Source of the DNA: Apteryx mantelli | Taxonomy: Eukaryota; Chordata; Aves; Apterygiformes; Apterygidae | DNA: 64,000 bases | Assembly (NCBI RefSeq): GCF_036417845.1 | Contig: NC_089980.1 | Coordinates: 62,618,501-62,682,500 of the forward strand | Reading direction: 5' to 3' | Part shown: piece after piece, positions 1 to 14,000 of the stretch | Numbering within the stretch: position 1 is the first letter of the stretch | Layout of the letters: every line of letters begins with the position of its first letter | Program-made: the position numbers and the translations under genes | The notes under the pieces: generated by a model | Told to the model about the DNA's origin: nothing | The model's database searches: none | What the model saw: the letters and a program-made list of their open reading frames with translations, nothing else

Positions 1-1978
1 TATACCCCTGTTCAATCATCTGTTATGACCATGATTCATTCACTTCAGAAGTTTGCATGATAGCTGCCAAAGTTTATTCAGCAGGGTGGGTTAACAGCCA
101 TGCTATAATAGGAGACAGTTTGACAGAGGTAGAGTATTTCTGTCTGAACACTGTCAGCTCACATGCTGCATGCCAGATCACACAAGGCTTGATGTCATTG
201 ACTCATTATTATGAGGAGTAATTATTATAGGAGTATTTGTAAGTAATAGTAATATGTGGTCAGAAAGATTCCTGGGGTTGTTGTCTTATCTCTTCAACTG
301 GATTTTTTTTTTCTGTACTTCCTGTCCTAAAAAGCAAATTGTGTGTAGTACTGCCTCTGACATTATTAAAATGGCATGATCCACATATGAGAATGGTGAA
401 CTTTGGTTAAAGCAGTATGATTTTACTGTGTAAAAGCCTGGCCTTTGGTTTAATGCTTGTACAGCCGGACACAGCTAAAATCACTGCCAGGTGTTTGAAG
501 GTACTTAGACACTGGACACAGAAGTGACTGTCCTTGGATACAGAGAGAGGGAAACTGTTTCTGAGTCAATGCAGACACTGCAACAGTCTAGCTACAGTAG
601 CTCCTGTCTCCCCGGGAACTTACTTTGGAACTGGGAAAATAAGCCTGGACTGAATTTAGCACTACTTGAACTTAGTTACCAGCACCAGAGCTGATTGTTT
701 AAAGCTAGCTTGGCTCCTGCTAAATCATGCCATAATTCTTTCTCGGATTGTATCATAGACGTACTCAGTGACCAGACATGGGACATCTATGAACAGGATC
801 AAGTTCATTGCAGTGCTTGTCTATATGCTAGAACCTTTGTGTTCAATATAGTAATAGGCCATTTTCAAAGAAGCTCCATCAAAAAATTGGGGCCCATACC
901 CTGAAACCATATCTTTTGTAGACCTGATGCATATCCAGCTGTTTTCTGGCTGTGCCTGACAGTGCAATATAGTGCAGACAGCACTCCATGCTTTCATTCA
1001 TCTTTCAAGTTTGAACATTTGCTCATATCTGAAGTTTTAAACAGATGCTATTTATTTTCATCAGCCAAAACAAAAAATGTTCCAGACTGTTTCTTTTAAA
1101 GAAAACTGGTTGTGTGTTTGAGGTTCTTTCTATATCTGCCTTACACCAGCTGCATTATCCCGGTACAAAACAGCTGTAAGATCTATATCAAACTTCCCTG
1201 CCTAGGATTATCTTCTATGGCTCCTCTCCATCTCTCCTCCTTCCAACAGACCTGGCTGTTCCTGCAGCTGAGCTGGTATGTTCCTGTACCCCAGCAGTTT
1301 CTAGCTGTTGCAACAGATGTATGGGGCTGTAAGCAGCCATGAGAAAATTTTAATCTTCATTTTGATGTTAATCGTTATCCTTGCAAACATTTATATACAC
1401 ATCACTTCATTTATATGATAGGTATGCTGAAATAAATGGGGCAACCGTGGGAGAACAGTTACTCATGTATATAAACGTTTATAGGATCTATTTTGTACTT
1501 CTTCTCTGAATCACCTGGAATAATTTATCACCCAACACTTCACAAGGTGAGTTCATCTATCCTGATTTAATCCTGTTGATGGCTCAGTTCCAGTGAACAG
1601 CAATAGGAACTGAGATATTCTCCATTTGTCTCTACATCCCCCTAACTAGAGGATAACAAATTAGTAACTCATTCTACAACTGTCAGTTGTCTCAAATTCT
1701 GCAGTGTTTCAGGTTTTATCTTACACTTTCATCTCTACCCACTTCATTACTCAAAAAAAGCTGTTACCTCGTTGCAAACAGAGCTATTTTCATCCTTCTA
1801 AATGCTTACAGAGTTCATACAATATAAAACACTGAAGAGATGAATTACCTGTCATTGTACCTTATTTAAATGTATTGAGAGTTTTTCATCCTCTTCATTC
1901 AAGTCTTATTGGCTCCTATCATTATTTCTGTAACTGTTTTGTATCTCCTCTTGTACTCTTCCTTACAGGTACTGATGC
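1..1978. other. Intergenic DNA, nothing recognised
   Basis: AT-rich sequence with short scattered open frames (69-76 codons at most) that have no family motif, no flanking splice signals and no similarity I recognise. No repeat family identified. Confidence 0.6.
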
Positions 1979-2031
1979 TTATTTTAAGGTGCTTCCGTGC
2001 TAGGAAGCGTAGCACATAGCACTTAAAATAA
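1979..2031. repeat. 53-nt near-perfect inverted repeat (hairpin)
   Basis: The outer arms TTATTTTAAGGTGCT and AGCACTTAAAATAA pair over 14 bp with a single bulged G. A 3/2-nt internal loop follows, then a second perfect stem (GTGCTA with TAGCAC) closed by a 7-nt loop. This could be a short non-autonomous DNA transposon, a pre-miRNA-like hairpin or a chance palindrome. The arms are seen directly; the function is not known. Confidence 0.75.
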
Positions 2032-5000
2032 CAATTGAATGTTGTGAGCTAATCTGCTTTCCTGGAAGCAGTACTCTCTCCAGCTACAGCCAGCTGAGGA
2101 ATCTGGCTTATGATCCTTGTATTAGGGAGCTGAGAGCTCTGTGACTTGCTCTGCTGAGCAGCTAGGGGAGACATAGCCTCCATGCATTCAGCATTTCCAT
2201 AAGCCAATTCAGAGGGTGTCATGGATGTTAGTTATAAAGGATACTACTTTTGAAGCCTTTCTAGCAAAAAATAGTAGAGAACCGTAAGGGTCGGTGCTCT
2301 GGAAGAGCTATGAAAAGCTGGACAACCAAGCTTAACAGCTCCTTCACCCATTTCTTCACCCCTTCATCCTTTTTTATCTTCCCTCCCCAGAGACCTTCAA
2401 CCAAACAAAACCCATATATCCTACAGGATTTGAGAGAGTCTCTTTTCCCTATCCATTTTGTATGATGGAATCCATATGTCCTTCTGCAAAGAATCAAGAG
2501 CACTACAGATCTGCAGGTGTCACACAGCATTTGGCTGGCCTACTTAGTACCTTTCAGTGAGATTAGAGATTCTCAGGATCTCTGTGTACATTATAAATAC
2601 TCACTGGTTGTTGACCAGGTGATAAATTGTGAAAAAAATGTGTTAAGCCTACCTGTTTGCGTGACTGACACCCTACTCTGTCCTGTTACATGTCTCCTCC
2701 AGAACAGATTTCTGAATCTTGAAGATCCTCCTACTTATTTTAAACAAAAACTCATTTGCCAAGTTTTGGGAGGTTGTCCTTCTTTCCCTGAAAGTGGAAA
2801 TATTTCAGCATTGACATGTATGTGTTTCATCTTGCTGTTTTGAATTTGACCGCACTTTAGCCAAAATAAAAAACTCAATCTATTTAACCAATTACTCTAT
2901 GAAGATGGAGTATTAATATTTACAATAAAATTCAAGGGATAAAATTATTCCCGAACAAATGTTTTTGTTCATCAGCTTTTCTTCTGGGGATGCGGAATCT
3001 TCTTATGGAGCTTTGAAGAAGTTTGTAGTTGCAATGAGCACAAATCTTACCCCAGCTACACCTTCTGCCATCCTCCTTCCTCTCTCCTCACTTGCTTGAA
3101 TAATGCTGCATGCATCCATAACAGTTGCAGGGGCTACACAGAATCATGACTTGAGTACATGACTTGAGAAAGATTTGTCTTTTGAGGGTGGATCTTCTGT
3201 ACAGTTTTATATCTTCCTCATAATCCTGTTATCCCACATGTGGCATATCAGTTCTTTCTAAGTTCTTGACTGAAAAATATTTTATAGATAAATTAAATAC
3301 AATCTACTTTGACTGTATTGACAAACATGCAAATTAGATTTTCAAAAGCATCACGGTTACAAGGGTAAAAGGAAGAGAAATTTGGGGCAAATTTGAAAAT
3401 TGCTAGTAGGTTTTATTGTATTGTAACTATCTTTTATTCCTATAGCAATGGCTTTAGAGAAAGTGTTCTGGTTACAATTATGAGAGGGTGCGTCATTTTG
3501 CTTTTTTCCTAGGTTCATAATTTTCCAAAACACTTCACAATGAACCAACACTTTTCAGGTCAAGTTCCATCCGAAAAAGGATTTTGTCAAAATTTGGACA
3601 AAATGCATTTAAAAGTTTGGAATCACATGCGTGTCCTTTCATTCCTAAGGAAAAAAAAGGCAGATTGTTTTTCTTCTTTTTCCTACAAAGAAAGATATGA
3701 AAAACCCCAGTGACCTGATATTGAAATGTTTCAGGTGAAGATAATCTTCATAATGAAATCCCCCCCCCCAAATTGTTTGCAGATATACATATGTAATTCA
3801 TGTGAAAATTCACTTCAGTGGAAGGCTGCTGCAGTTACTGCTTTGCAGTCGCTGGCACACTAGTGCTCAGGGAAGAGCAGAATATCAGAGAAATAATTAT
3901 TTCTTGTGCATCTGTAAAAGGAAAGTTCAGTAGCATAATCTGAGACAGCAGTGTCAACTAACAAACATTTGATGTTTATGCTGTTTTAGTGTAAGAGATG
4001 AAGTTTACTATTATCTTTATGGTTCTCCAGTTAGTCTCATCTATGTATGATAATCGTATCACTGATTGACTGTTTTGCTTGAGATAAAAAAACAAAGAGA
4101 AGGTTTTGAAAGTGGTGTCACTGATTTTTAACCAATTTTTATGTTAAAATACTATGTAACCCAAACATAATTTTTGTAACTTTATTGTTTTCCTTATCTC
4201 TGTGAACGCTTTTGAAAAACAATGGGTTTTTTTGAAGATGGATGATATCAACACCTTTGGGTGGTGGATTTTGCTATGACTGTGAGGATACAATAGGCTT
4301 TGTTTTTTTAATTAAAAAGTAGCTATTTTAAGTATAAATTGCGCCCTGAAGTCATTCTGTTCCACAGTTCTAGTGGAACATTGCTGTCAGCTCTAGTGAT
4401 AAGATTGATAATCAGAAATACAAACAGACGCAACAAAATTTTGTTTGTTCTTGTTTCTAACCAGGGAAAATAATATGAAATACTGTGTTGTGGGACAATG
4501 GGGTGACCTTATTGAAGGTGAGGATCTGTCATTGCCCAATTCCTCCTCTCCCACAGGCTGAATGCTGTGGCATATTTGAACCCTATTTCTGCTGCATGTC
4601 TGTAGATATTCTGTAGTCTAGGAGAGAAATTTTCTTCACCCTTAACCCTAGCAGAGACACTTGTCAGTCAGCCCTACTACTTAGACTAGAAATTGAGACA
4701 CTAACAGAAAACATTCTGAAATCAGTTAAAAGACTCCAGCTTTTTAATGATGCATGGATGTTGTAGTACACAGGAAGAGCACACGTTATTCTTTCGGTAG
4801 TGCTGGAGAAGGACTGCTGACTCGAGCTTGCGCGTTGACCTCTCAGAGGCATTCGGTATGGTCGGTTACAAAACTTTATTATGCGTGCTACAGAACCATA
4901 ACCTGCCTGCATGAGATCATGGAGTTATTTATCTTCTAACTAACTCTTTAGATGGCCGCTAGCTCTTTAGATGGCCATATGAGCCCATCTGTTTGAAGCT

Positions 5001-5209
5001 GTCACTCTTGCTTTTCCTTAGGCATATATGAATGCTCAGAATGAGAAGACATGTATTCTATAAGCTGTGAAAGATGACTTTAACACATATTGTATATCTA
5101 AAGGAGTGATTATGGTTAGTATGTTAATCTTTTTATCTCTAGATTTAAAATTTCAAGATTAACACTTGAATTAATATTTTTGCATTAAAAATATAACATT
5201 TACACATTT
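2032..5209. other. Intergenic DNA, nothing recognised
   Basis: No gene or repeat family recognised. It contains a C9 run near 3763 and a two-unit tandem repeat in which CTCTTTAGATGGCC occurs at 4944-4957 and again at 4963-4976 (period 19 nt). The CpG-containing stretch 4750-4880 carries overlapping chance frames on both strands. Confidence 0.55.
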
Positions 5210-5718
5210 ATAAAACACCTCCAAATGACTGTCCAGTTCTGGGTTCCACAGTACAAGACAGATGTGGACTTACTGGAGTGAGTCCAGCCAAGGGCTGCAA
5301 AAATAATTAAGGGCTTGGAGCATCTGTCATATGAGGAAAGGCTGAGAGAGCTGGGACTGTTCAGTCTGGAGAAAAGAAGGTTCAGGGGGATCTGATCAAT
5401 ATATCACTGTATAAATATCTGATGCAAGGGGAGTAGAGAAGACAGAGCCAGAGTCTTCTCAGAGAAAGGACAGGAGGCAGTGGGCGTGAAACACAGGAAA
5501 TTCTATTTAAAAATCAGAAAAAGCTTTTCTACTGTGAGGGTGATTCAACGCTAGAACAGATTGCCCAGAGAGACTGTGAACCCGCCATCCCTGGAGATAC
5601 TCAAACCCAACTGGACACAGCCCTGAGCAACCTGCTCTGGTTGGCCCTGCTTCGTGCAGGGGGGTTGGACTACATGATTTCCAGAGGTCCCTTCCAACTT
5701 CAGCGATTCTGTGACTAA
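5210..5718 (+). mobile_element. CR1 LINE, 3' fragment
   Basis: A 5'-truncated CR1 retrotransposon of about 500 bp. It shows the usual CR1 order: a segment resembling the end of the reverse-transcriptase frame (around TGAGAGAGCTGGGACTGTTC), then the GTGAGGGTGA segment, then GGTTGGACTACATGATTTCC, and the terminal CTTCCAACTTCAGCGATTCTGTGA. Internal indels and stops show it is dead. CR1 is the dominant LINE of birds and other sauropsids, which supports the host assignment. Confidence 0.9.
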
Positions 5719-7789
5719 TTTTAAGAAATACTTTTGAATTGCAAACAAACTCTAATACAGAAAGATTGCTGGGAAATACAACTACTTAAAAGCACACAAC
5801 AGCACAAAAGTCGTACAATTTACCATTTTGTCACAAATTGTGTTTTTTAATGAATTTCTGAATAGACAACTGCAGGTAAGAATTAAATTATTCTAAAGTA
5901 TATCATTCATGCTGCTATTCAGTAGCCACTTCTTTTCCATATTCAACTGATAATTTCCTGTCAGAAGAAGCTGTACCAAAACTATTTATATGGATCTAAG
6001 GACAGCTTTGTGTGAAAATCCTTTTCCCCTCCTCTCCAAAGTTGTGTCATTTCTTACTGATGAAGTTTTACAACCAGGCTAACCACACTGACTTTTTTTG
6101 TATTTTATTTTTGGGCTATAGGTTAAGTGTTTTAAGAAATCTTTAAAGAATAATTAACATTAACCTTGTATTTTGCCTTTGTACCTCAATTGATTCAAAA
6201 TACTGATATTCAAATTCTATAAATTATAAACCATTGCACTTTACATAGCAAATAAATCAAGCCTGTCATTATATGGTTGTGGTCTCCTTTAGTGCTAGGC
6301 ATAAAGTGAATGTAGCACCCTTATTCATTTGTAAAAAGTCAGATTCTGAAAAACTTAGATTCCTCTGATTTCAACAGTTCTTTTCCCTGTGTGAGTTTTG
6401 CCCAACCAAGAAACGAATTGGCTATGTGCTATTCCCTGTTCATGGCACTGCACCTCAGCTGGGGTTTCTGATACATTTTTAGTAACCCACTGCCTGCATT
6501 TGAAATTAATCCTTAAGGACATTGTGTGGAAATTACCTAAAATCTATTTATATTATCAATGTTTTTCAATGTTACATTTCATGCTACATTTATTATAGCT
6601 ATTCTAAATCTACTTGTCTTATTCACAACAGTCTGCCAAACTGAGTGGTTGAAGAAGAGGATTTTACTGTATATGGACCTCTCTTCTTGGAGTAACTAGC
6701 TCACATGGACTTCAGAAAGGGAAGTTTTGCTTTCCTCATCACTTGTCTAAAGAGGGTAAGGGAAGAGCTATCAAAATTACTCTCTGATGCAATCCAGTAA
6801 CTATGAGTCTCCTAGAAAGCTGGAAGCTGTAGATGTCACAATCACAGCTTGTAGAGTTAGCCTGACAGACTCCAGTTTTTTCTGATCTGTAAGGACAAAT
6901 GATCTTCATTTGAATAGAAAAGATTGTCTGAGAAAGCAATAACAAGTACCAGGCCTTTTAAATATGCCACTGAGTCCTATTTGATTATTGGTATTTTGGT
7001 CCACAGCTCAGTAACTGTAAGTGCACTGACAAGTTTTCATCATGGAACACTATTTGCAATTTTTAGTGCAAATCAGAAGTTGTAATCTGATTACTAGGTT
7101 GACATCCACAGAGTCTTCTATTCATGCATAAATATGAGGAGTCAACGTGAAACAGTTGCACTCAGATTGGTGGCCACAGTTCTAGAAGCTGATTTTGAAA
7201 ATGTGGCCCTTTACATATAACAGTAATCAGAAAGTTACTATTTAAGTGTACAATGTCTGTATTCAGAGCCACATAAAGAATCAGTTGGGTTACCTATTTG
7301 GTGCAATGTTATAAAGCAGGTTTACTAGGTTTCTTAACCTACCTCTTTTTAACATATTTGATACCTAGCTTCTTTATTTTAATTTAGAAATATAAGAGTA
7401 CTGTTGTATAATATGGATGGGAGGAAAAATTAAGAAATATTGTTAGATAAATACAAGAACAGCCACAACAGGGCACATCTGGGTGTGATATTAAATGGTG
7501 GGTTATGTTAGTAAACAGAGTTACATACAGAAGAGTTAGAATGGATGGAACAGCCAAAACAAGAGGGTGTTATAGGTGCTGCTTTTATAGTTTAACTTGA
7601 GCCTTATTCTAGCCTGGTCTATGTGTTAATGTAACAATTGATTGGACAGAATTTATCCACTTTTGTTTCAAAGTAAGAAGTTTGCCTTAAAAATAACTAA
7701 TTGGGATTTAATTTCTGTTATTTATTATAATGTATATATGAGCAATATCTCACCTCTGTACAATGTTTAATTTTTCTTCTACATTCTTG
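5719..7789. other. Intergenic DNA, nothing recognised
   Basis: AT-rich, short chance frames only. It lies just left of the part where similarity to the 51.5 kb region becomes visible. I could not follow that similarity convincingly to the left of about 7.7 kb. Confidence 0.5.
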
Positions 7790-9900
7790 GATTACATGGT
7801 ACTTTTTTCCAAAGCATTTTCACTCGCAGTGATCTTCATCTCTGTAGGATCTGCCTAGCCTAAAAAAGTTTTCTTGGTGTATTTAAACTGGATGTAAACT
7901 GGCAGAAGTATAAATACAGCTCCAGCAGTGCTTATGAGTATAATCAAATCTCTTCTCAGTGCAGCATAAAACTGTAATAAGGTGTGCATTTTTTACCAGT
8001 ATAACTAAATTGATAATGGAGCTGCTGCTGGCATAGATAGTGGACACTCATCATTAGCTTACTGCAAAATTGTCATTTATTTGACATACAAGTTGGAAAA
8101 AAGTTTATTCTGATCAGTAAAAAAAGACCCAGTTTAGGGGCTGGGGATCTGCATTTTTTGCCAAGTTCAAGGCACTTTCTGTTGAACAGGCTGCACAGTT
8201 TAGTTGTTGAATGCTCATCCAGCTGCATGCTGCGTATCTGCCAAATATAATATAAGAGCAGTACACAGATTCCTTGGATATAAACAAAAACCTGAATGTT
8301 CTCCTCCCCACCACTAATAACCGTCACTATTCAAGGTTCATATTTCTTTGAAGTGCTAAATAAGGAAAGTCTTTCCAAACCCCTGGCCTCTGTCTAGGTG
8401 AGAAAAATAATTAATGCTAAGATTTTTCAGTCTAGTTCAAGATCTCTAAACCAAGCTGGTCTGTTTTGCATTGTTCATGTGAAATGCAAACGGAATTGTG
8501 GTGCTCAGTGTCTCTGAACATCTTTGCAAGAGTACATAGGTATGCGTTTAATCTGCATTTGGTAGAGCTAAACATTAAAGAAAAACATTGGCAAAATCAA
8601 AGAGCTGCAAGTTTAGCAGTGACCTGGCAAGAAATCCCTGTGGCTTTGCAGGAGGATGAGGTCATAGCAGATGGCCAGCCATATCCTCAGCCAGCTCATT
8701 TTTGCTGCAGGCCTCCTTGCTCCCAATCTGCAGAGTCCTGACCTGTCATGTGCCTGAAAGGGAATTGCACTGCAGAGCTTCTGCTTTTCTCTTGCCTGAG
8801 TGCTCTGTCCCCTTACATCCATGTGTGGTAGCACAGTGCATGGCACATACTGACTTGATTTTGAAATTATTGTGAAGTAAGGCATAACCGTATTACATGC
8901 TGTTGATATCTGCAAGGGTAAGGGAATGGACAATGTGGCCAGGGAGGTGCTTTGCCTCTGGGTTGGACTTCAACATTCAGCCACAGGAAAATAATTGTCG
9001 CCTACAAGAAATTTGTCAGGGACTGTGGTTCTTTCCCCCCAGCTCTCTAGTACAGTTGAAGGAGTTTTCAAGTTACACCTGTTTAGGGAAGGTGTAACCT
9101 CTGACTTGGGCTGCCTAGCTGGCTCAACAAGCAGGAACGGGTCAGGGTGATGCAAGCCCTGCCCATGCCCTTCCCTGTGAGACAATTTGTTCCCTCATAA
9201 GTACCAAGCAAACTCTGCAGCATTTAAGGGGGGGAGGAAGTAAAAGAGGCACACAATCATCTTTGTGAGTTTCAAAGGTAACCTGGCATCCTAACAGTAT
9301 TTTTACAAAAATATATTTAGTTAATTTATGCAGGCAAGAGGATACCTGTATAAGGAAGCATAGGAAATTCAAGAGAGCAAGCAGAAGATATAAGAGGTAT
9401 TCAGTGAATGACTACTGAACTGATAATCAAATATTATGGTGCTAGAATAAATTTGTTAACTTTAAAGAATGAACAGTTGAGAGTTTTGCAATAGAAAAGG
9501 ACACTGAAAGTGTTTTATAGCAGAGGAGGCTTGCTAATCTGTAATATTGAAAGGGGCAACATATTCCCCTTATATTGAGTATGTTTTTGAGGTGTTTCCA
9601 GGGAAAATATAATAGTGAATAAAATGCACTTCACCCAAAAAAGTATATTCTTAAGTGTTGTTAGAAATGAAGCAGTCATCAGCTCTTATATGAAACGGAT
9701 TGCTTAAAAATGGACCCTTTCAAGGAAAGGAGGACAATAAGCCATTCTTGCAGGAAGTCTCAGTTGCTAACATCATTGGCCAAGTTTAAAATTTACTGGA
9801 GAGCAGGAGCTGAGGATGTACGAGATCATATTAGGCTTAAGGTTACAACTGGACAAGTGATAAATTATTTTCATTTCACTGGACAAAGTTAACTCCTTGT
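7790..9900. repeat. Segmental duplication copy A, block 1
   Basis: Non-coding sequence paralogous to 51480-53340, in the same order and orientation. Shared landmarks include GCTGCACAGTTTAGTTGTTGAAT (8190s) with GCTACACAGTTGAGTTGTTGAAT (51900s), the motif GAGCTTCTGCTTT (8776 and 52508), and a closely matching run in 9715-9890 versus 53150-53330 (for example GAGATCATATTAGGCTTAA with GAGATCATGTTAGGCTTAA). Many substitutions and indels separate the copies, so the duplication is old. The open frames here (91 and 106 codons) are not conserved in the other copy and are not called genes. Confidence 0.8.
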
Positions 9901-12900
9901 CCTGTTTATGAGGTGCCCAGTAACAGCTTTTAAAATTGCAAAACAAGAAACCCTCCCAATTGCATCATGAATCAGAATCACTAATACCAAACATTCTTCA
10001 AACAAGTTTAAGTTAATGCCTATTGCAAATTTTCCCTGGAGTATTTAACGTATGTGTTATGATATTTATGTTCAATGTGACATTCATGATATATTTACGC
10101 TGCCTGAGCAAGCACCTCACTCAGAAGATATTGCTGCTGTTCTGCAGTGAGATGACTAATGTCACCCCTGTATAGCGAGGCAGTGTGCTACCATTACATC
10201 AAAGCTCTGAAAACATGGAAGGTGGGAGGTGAGTGGTGCCTCAGGCCTGTACTGCTCTCTCTATTTACTGGTGACATTCACTTTTTTGATAGAAGGAGGT
10301 TTCAGTTACTAGTTTGATATACACTTTTGGCAGATAAGCGAAGAAAGACCATTCTTGCAGATCTAGCAGGACATACAAATACGGTGCAAGAATTCTATTT
10401 TACACCGTTTCCAAGATTTTCACCAATTTCAGAGGATTAGGAAAAATTCTTTAAATCCCAACTCCTGAAGCCATGTGAATTAGAAGCAAATATAAATTCA
10501 GATTAAATTTCTGTCTTCAATTTTGAAGTAAGGGGTTTGAAGACAGGATCCAGAAGTATTCTAAAGTTTCAGTAAGCAAAACAAATAGACAGCAAATAGA
10601 AAGGATCCACATACTTAGGCCAGCCTCCTCATTCTGGGGGCCTGAATCATGACTTCTGAATGCTTGGGTTAGCAATTCTGTTTCTAGCAGTGACCAAAAT
10701 GTCCAAAAATAGCTTCTCACTATTTGAGCAGCTGTATTTATGCTTGGTAAAAGCCATGCTAAGCTGTTAAAAAAAGAAACCCAAACTTTGGCAGTCAGCA
10801 GAGCATCTCCACAAAGATCAATATGCACCATTGCCTCCTGAATTTGAAGTTCTCTACTCCTCTCCACAGTGATAGAGACTGACAGGAGCTGCTCTAAAGA
10901 ACTTTGCTTGTTCTATCAGTCTTTCTTTTGATCTGGTGCATAAAACAACAGTAGACAAATTGACTGAACTTCCAAAAGAGCAGATTCACTAGGCATAAAA
11001 TTTATTTGCTTTTAGAGTGAAAAAAACCCTGTGATCTGATAAGTTATGTTAGTGGAAAACTGGGCAAAGTGTTCCTGATAAAATGCAGACAAGCCTTATC
11101 CAATTACCTGCATTTCCTACTCATTTGCCCCTGCTCTGATTTATTTGTTAATCTTATCCACCCACATATGTCTTATCTTTTAGACAGTTGGTTCTGTGAG
11201 ACAGAAACCATCACTTTCCATATTTTTTTAAATATGTCAGTGAATAACCTGGCTGGCCCTTTTGACTTGCTGTATTTTAAGTGTTAAGTAAATAATAATT
11301 TTGGTCAATTCCTAGTCACAATGTTATGTCCAAAGCTATAACAGGAAGTACATGAAGCAGTAAAAATCAATTCTTTCAGGCATCTATCTGGGAGAGTTCT
11401 TCATTCCAGAATACAGGATTTGAAAGCTGGCTTCTGGAGTGATGCAAATAGGTTTTCTTTTCTACCATCTGTGCCTTCTGACATCTAAAGGTATTTTAGA
11501 TGCAAATTTAGATACTTCTGCAAGGAAAATTAAGACTATTATGTTAAAAATGTGTCCTTGTTCTGTATTGGCAGACTGAGAACTATAGAAACTCCATAAA
11601 GCTCCTTCAGTCCAAATCCGAGATATAAGTACTTTAATTAACTGTCTGGAATCAGAGCCCAGCTGACCCTTACTCAGAGAAGGAACCAGCCTTTTCACCC
11701 CCTAATCTGGCCTGCACAACTGCTGGTCACAGCTGCAACTCCTTAGAGCACCAGCTGTTCCCTATGTGCTAGCCAAGAAGAGCAGGATATACCACAGGTA
11801 TATCCTTTCTTTGTATTGGCCAATACAAAAAAAAACACAAAAGCCCAAAAATAAAGACCATGAAAAGAGAATGTATACTATGCTAACCAGAACAGGGAGC
11901 TCTTGTGAGAGAGTGTATTTCTCTAAATAAAACAGAGCAATATTGCAATGCACTAACCTGTATGCAAGCCTCTACTTGAACCCTGCCTTGAAGATACCAC
12001 GATGGAAAATTTTCCTTGTCTCCTATTGATTTTAAAGTACATTTTTCTGCCTATAATTACTGTATGTCCTTCCTTTCTAAAACTTGTATCATCCTGTCAT
12101 TGTGGTGCAAAATCATGCATTGTTATCTGAGCTATTTACTGCTATCTGTACATTTCTTATCTTAAGATATCATAGGTTATAAGAAGTTAAGATAATTACA
12201 TCTTATAAGAATATAAGTTACGTATGCTTTAATGGGACATGTTTGTCGAATATACTGGCATATGCAGCCCTGGTAATGAATTTAAAGATTAGAGGATTTA
12301 AAACTATGCCAAAGGTGTTTTGGATGACTCTGCACTTTGCCAAATGTAGCCAGCTGTGTGATAAGATGTGAAGATAGCATCTGCATGTCAGATTCCCTCA
12401 CATTATTCAATAGAGGTTAACTTAACTTTACATTAAATATGTATGTGAAGGACATGGAAAAAAATCTGACTTTTGTCTGTCTAATGTCCTTCAGAGTCAG
12501 CTGCTGTTGTCCTGGGTTGCATGGGAGATTTGATCATATAATCATTCCATTTTTCACCATGTGCATATCAGTGCAAGAAGAGTTAGGACACAATGCTGAG
12601 TAATTTATCCAGTTAGTGTCAGAAATCACAAATTCTGTGTAAGATGTTATCAAAAATATGCAGGGTAGATGATGCATGTAACAACACAGTATGATCTGCC
12701 ACAGCACTAGTTGTTCTGCATCAGTTCCTCCAAAGATTGCCTGTCACCTGAGAAGCAGCACTTTCTATGCGCCTTGTGTACCTTCCCCATGGAACAGCAA
12801 GCTGTCTCAGCAACAAGACACTGAAAAAGCAAACAGGCCTAAGCCCCTCAAGAAACAAAGGAGTTATACTGCCCTTCTATAGATTCTAGCTTTACTAAGG

Positions 12901-13110
12901 TGAAATGCTTTTACAGATTCTAAGTGTAAATCCTAACTGTAGCCACATTCACAGCATCTACCTGGGAACTACCCTTTCAAGACTACCCGCATAATTGATA
13001 GTAATAACTTTTCAGTTGCGTTCATTATGCCTTTGCAGAAATCATTCAGCTCTTTCTTAGCCCCATCTGATACTGTCCCAAGTTATCTTCTCCAGAAATG
13101 ATCAAGATCA
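9901..13110. other. Copy-A-specific stretch, no gene recognised
   Basis: The offset to copy B falls from about 43.8 kb to about 40.4 kb across this stretch, so roughly 3.3 kb is present here and missing (or unrecognisable) in copy B near 53.34-53.5 kb. It is AT-rich, with frames up to 116 codons on the minus strand that show no motif. No repeat family recognised. Confidence 0.5.
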
Positions 13111-14000
13111 GCTGAGAGAGAGAGAGGCTAATTTCTCAGATGCAAGGCTGAGCAGGATTTTCCAAAATGCCCAGCAAATATATGACAGAGAGCTAACTGA
13201 TATCATATAAATGAGACTCAGGACAGGTCCATCATTGTAGAAGCAGATGTAGCACTCCAGCTATAATGTTTTGTTTTGTTTTGTTTTGCAAAATACCTAG
13301 CTGTCTTTTTTGATATTTGTATTCTCTGTACCTCTGTCACTTTATGAAAGAAAAACAAAAAAAAATTTATTAATGGTATCAGTAATAATGCTACTCACTT
13401 GCCTCATGAAATGCTTTAGAGTGAAATGCAAAACCCACAAGCTCTTTTAGAGGATTTAAAAAATGTGATTATAATAACACACAGTCTGTTTGCCAGTCCA
13501 GCTTCCAACCCTGTACCAAGCAGGAAAAGTCACAGTAGACGTAAGCATGGAAAAAATTATGTAAAAGGTCCTTTTTAGTATTACATTTGTGCATACGTAG
13601 GGACAAGGATGACAGTTAGTCAAATGCCCTGAACACTCAATTTCTCCATTGAGAGAAAGTGGGTTCACAGTTTTTTTCTCTACAAAGACGCCTCTTAGCT
13701 TGGATTCTTTCCTATGGTGCTGAATGCCAACTTGTTCTGGAAAGAACAGGAAGGGATTTAAAAGGACATGAAACTAAAAGGGCTTCTGGACAGATGGGCA
13801 TTTATAACAAAAGCAAGTTTGCATTATGTAGAGAAGCAGAGCTTCTTACTTCATTACAGTATGTACGCAAGATACATAAATACATTTTTATTAAACATTT
13901 TCCTTTGCTTGTAATGCCCTTCTCACATCTTAAGTGATTCCTACCTGTGAAAGTAAATAGCTAATAGAATGGCAAGAGGAGGCCCTCATAAAAACTATCA
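13111..14000. repeat. Segmental duplication copy A, block 2 (empty-site version)
   Basis: Paralogous to 53510-55060. The match is clearest in 13480-13650 versus 53850-54015 (TTTGCCAGTCCAGCTTCCA with TTTGCCAGTCCATCTTCCA; TACATTTGTGCAT in both), and in 13740-13850 versus 54935-55045 (AAAGAACAGGAAGG in both). At 13736 the two flanks are contiguous, while copy B carries about 840 bp of extra sequence at that point, so this copy represents the pre-insertion state. It includes a (GTTTT)4 tract at 13268-13288. Confidence 0.8.

Noticed and set aside
8073-9372. Several overlapping frames of 66-106 codons on both strands
   Set aside because: The duplicated counterpart at 51.8-52.9 kb does not conserve any of these frames, so the sequence is not under coding constraint.
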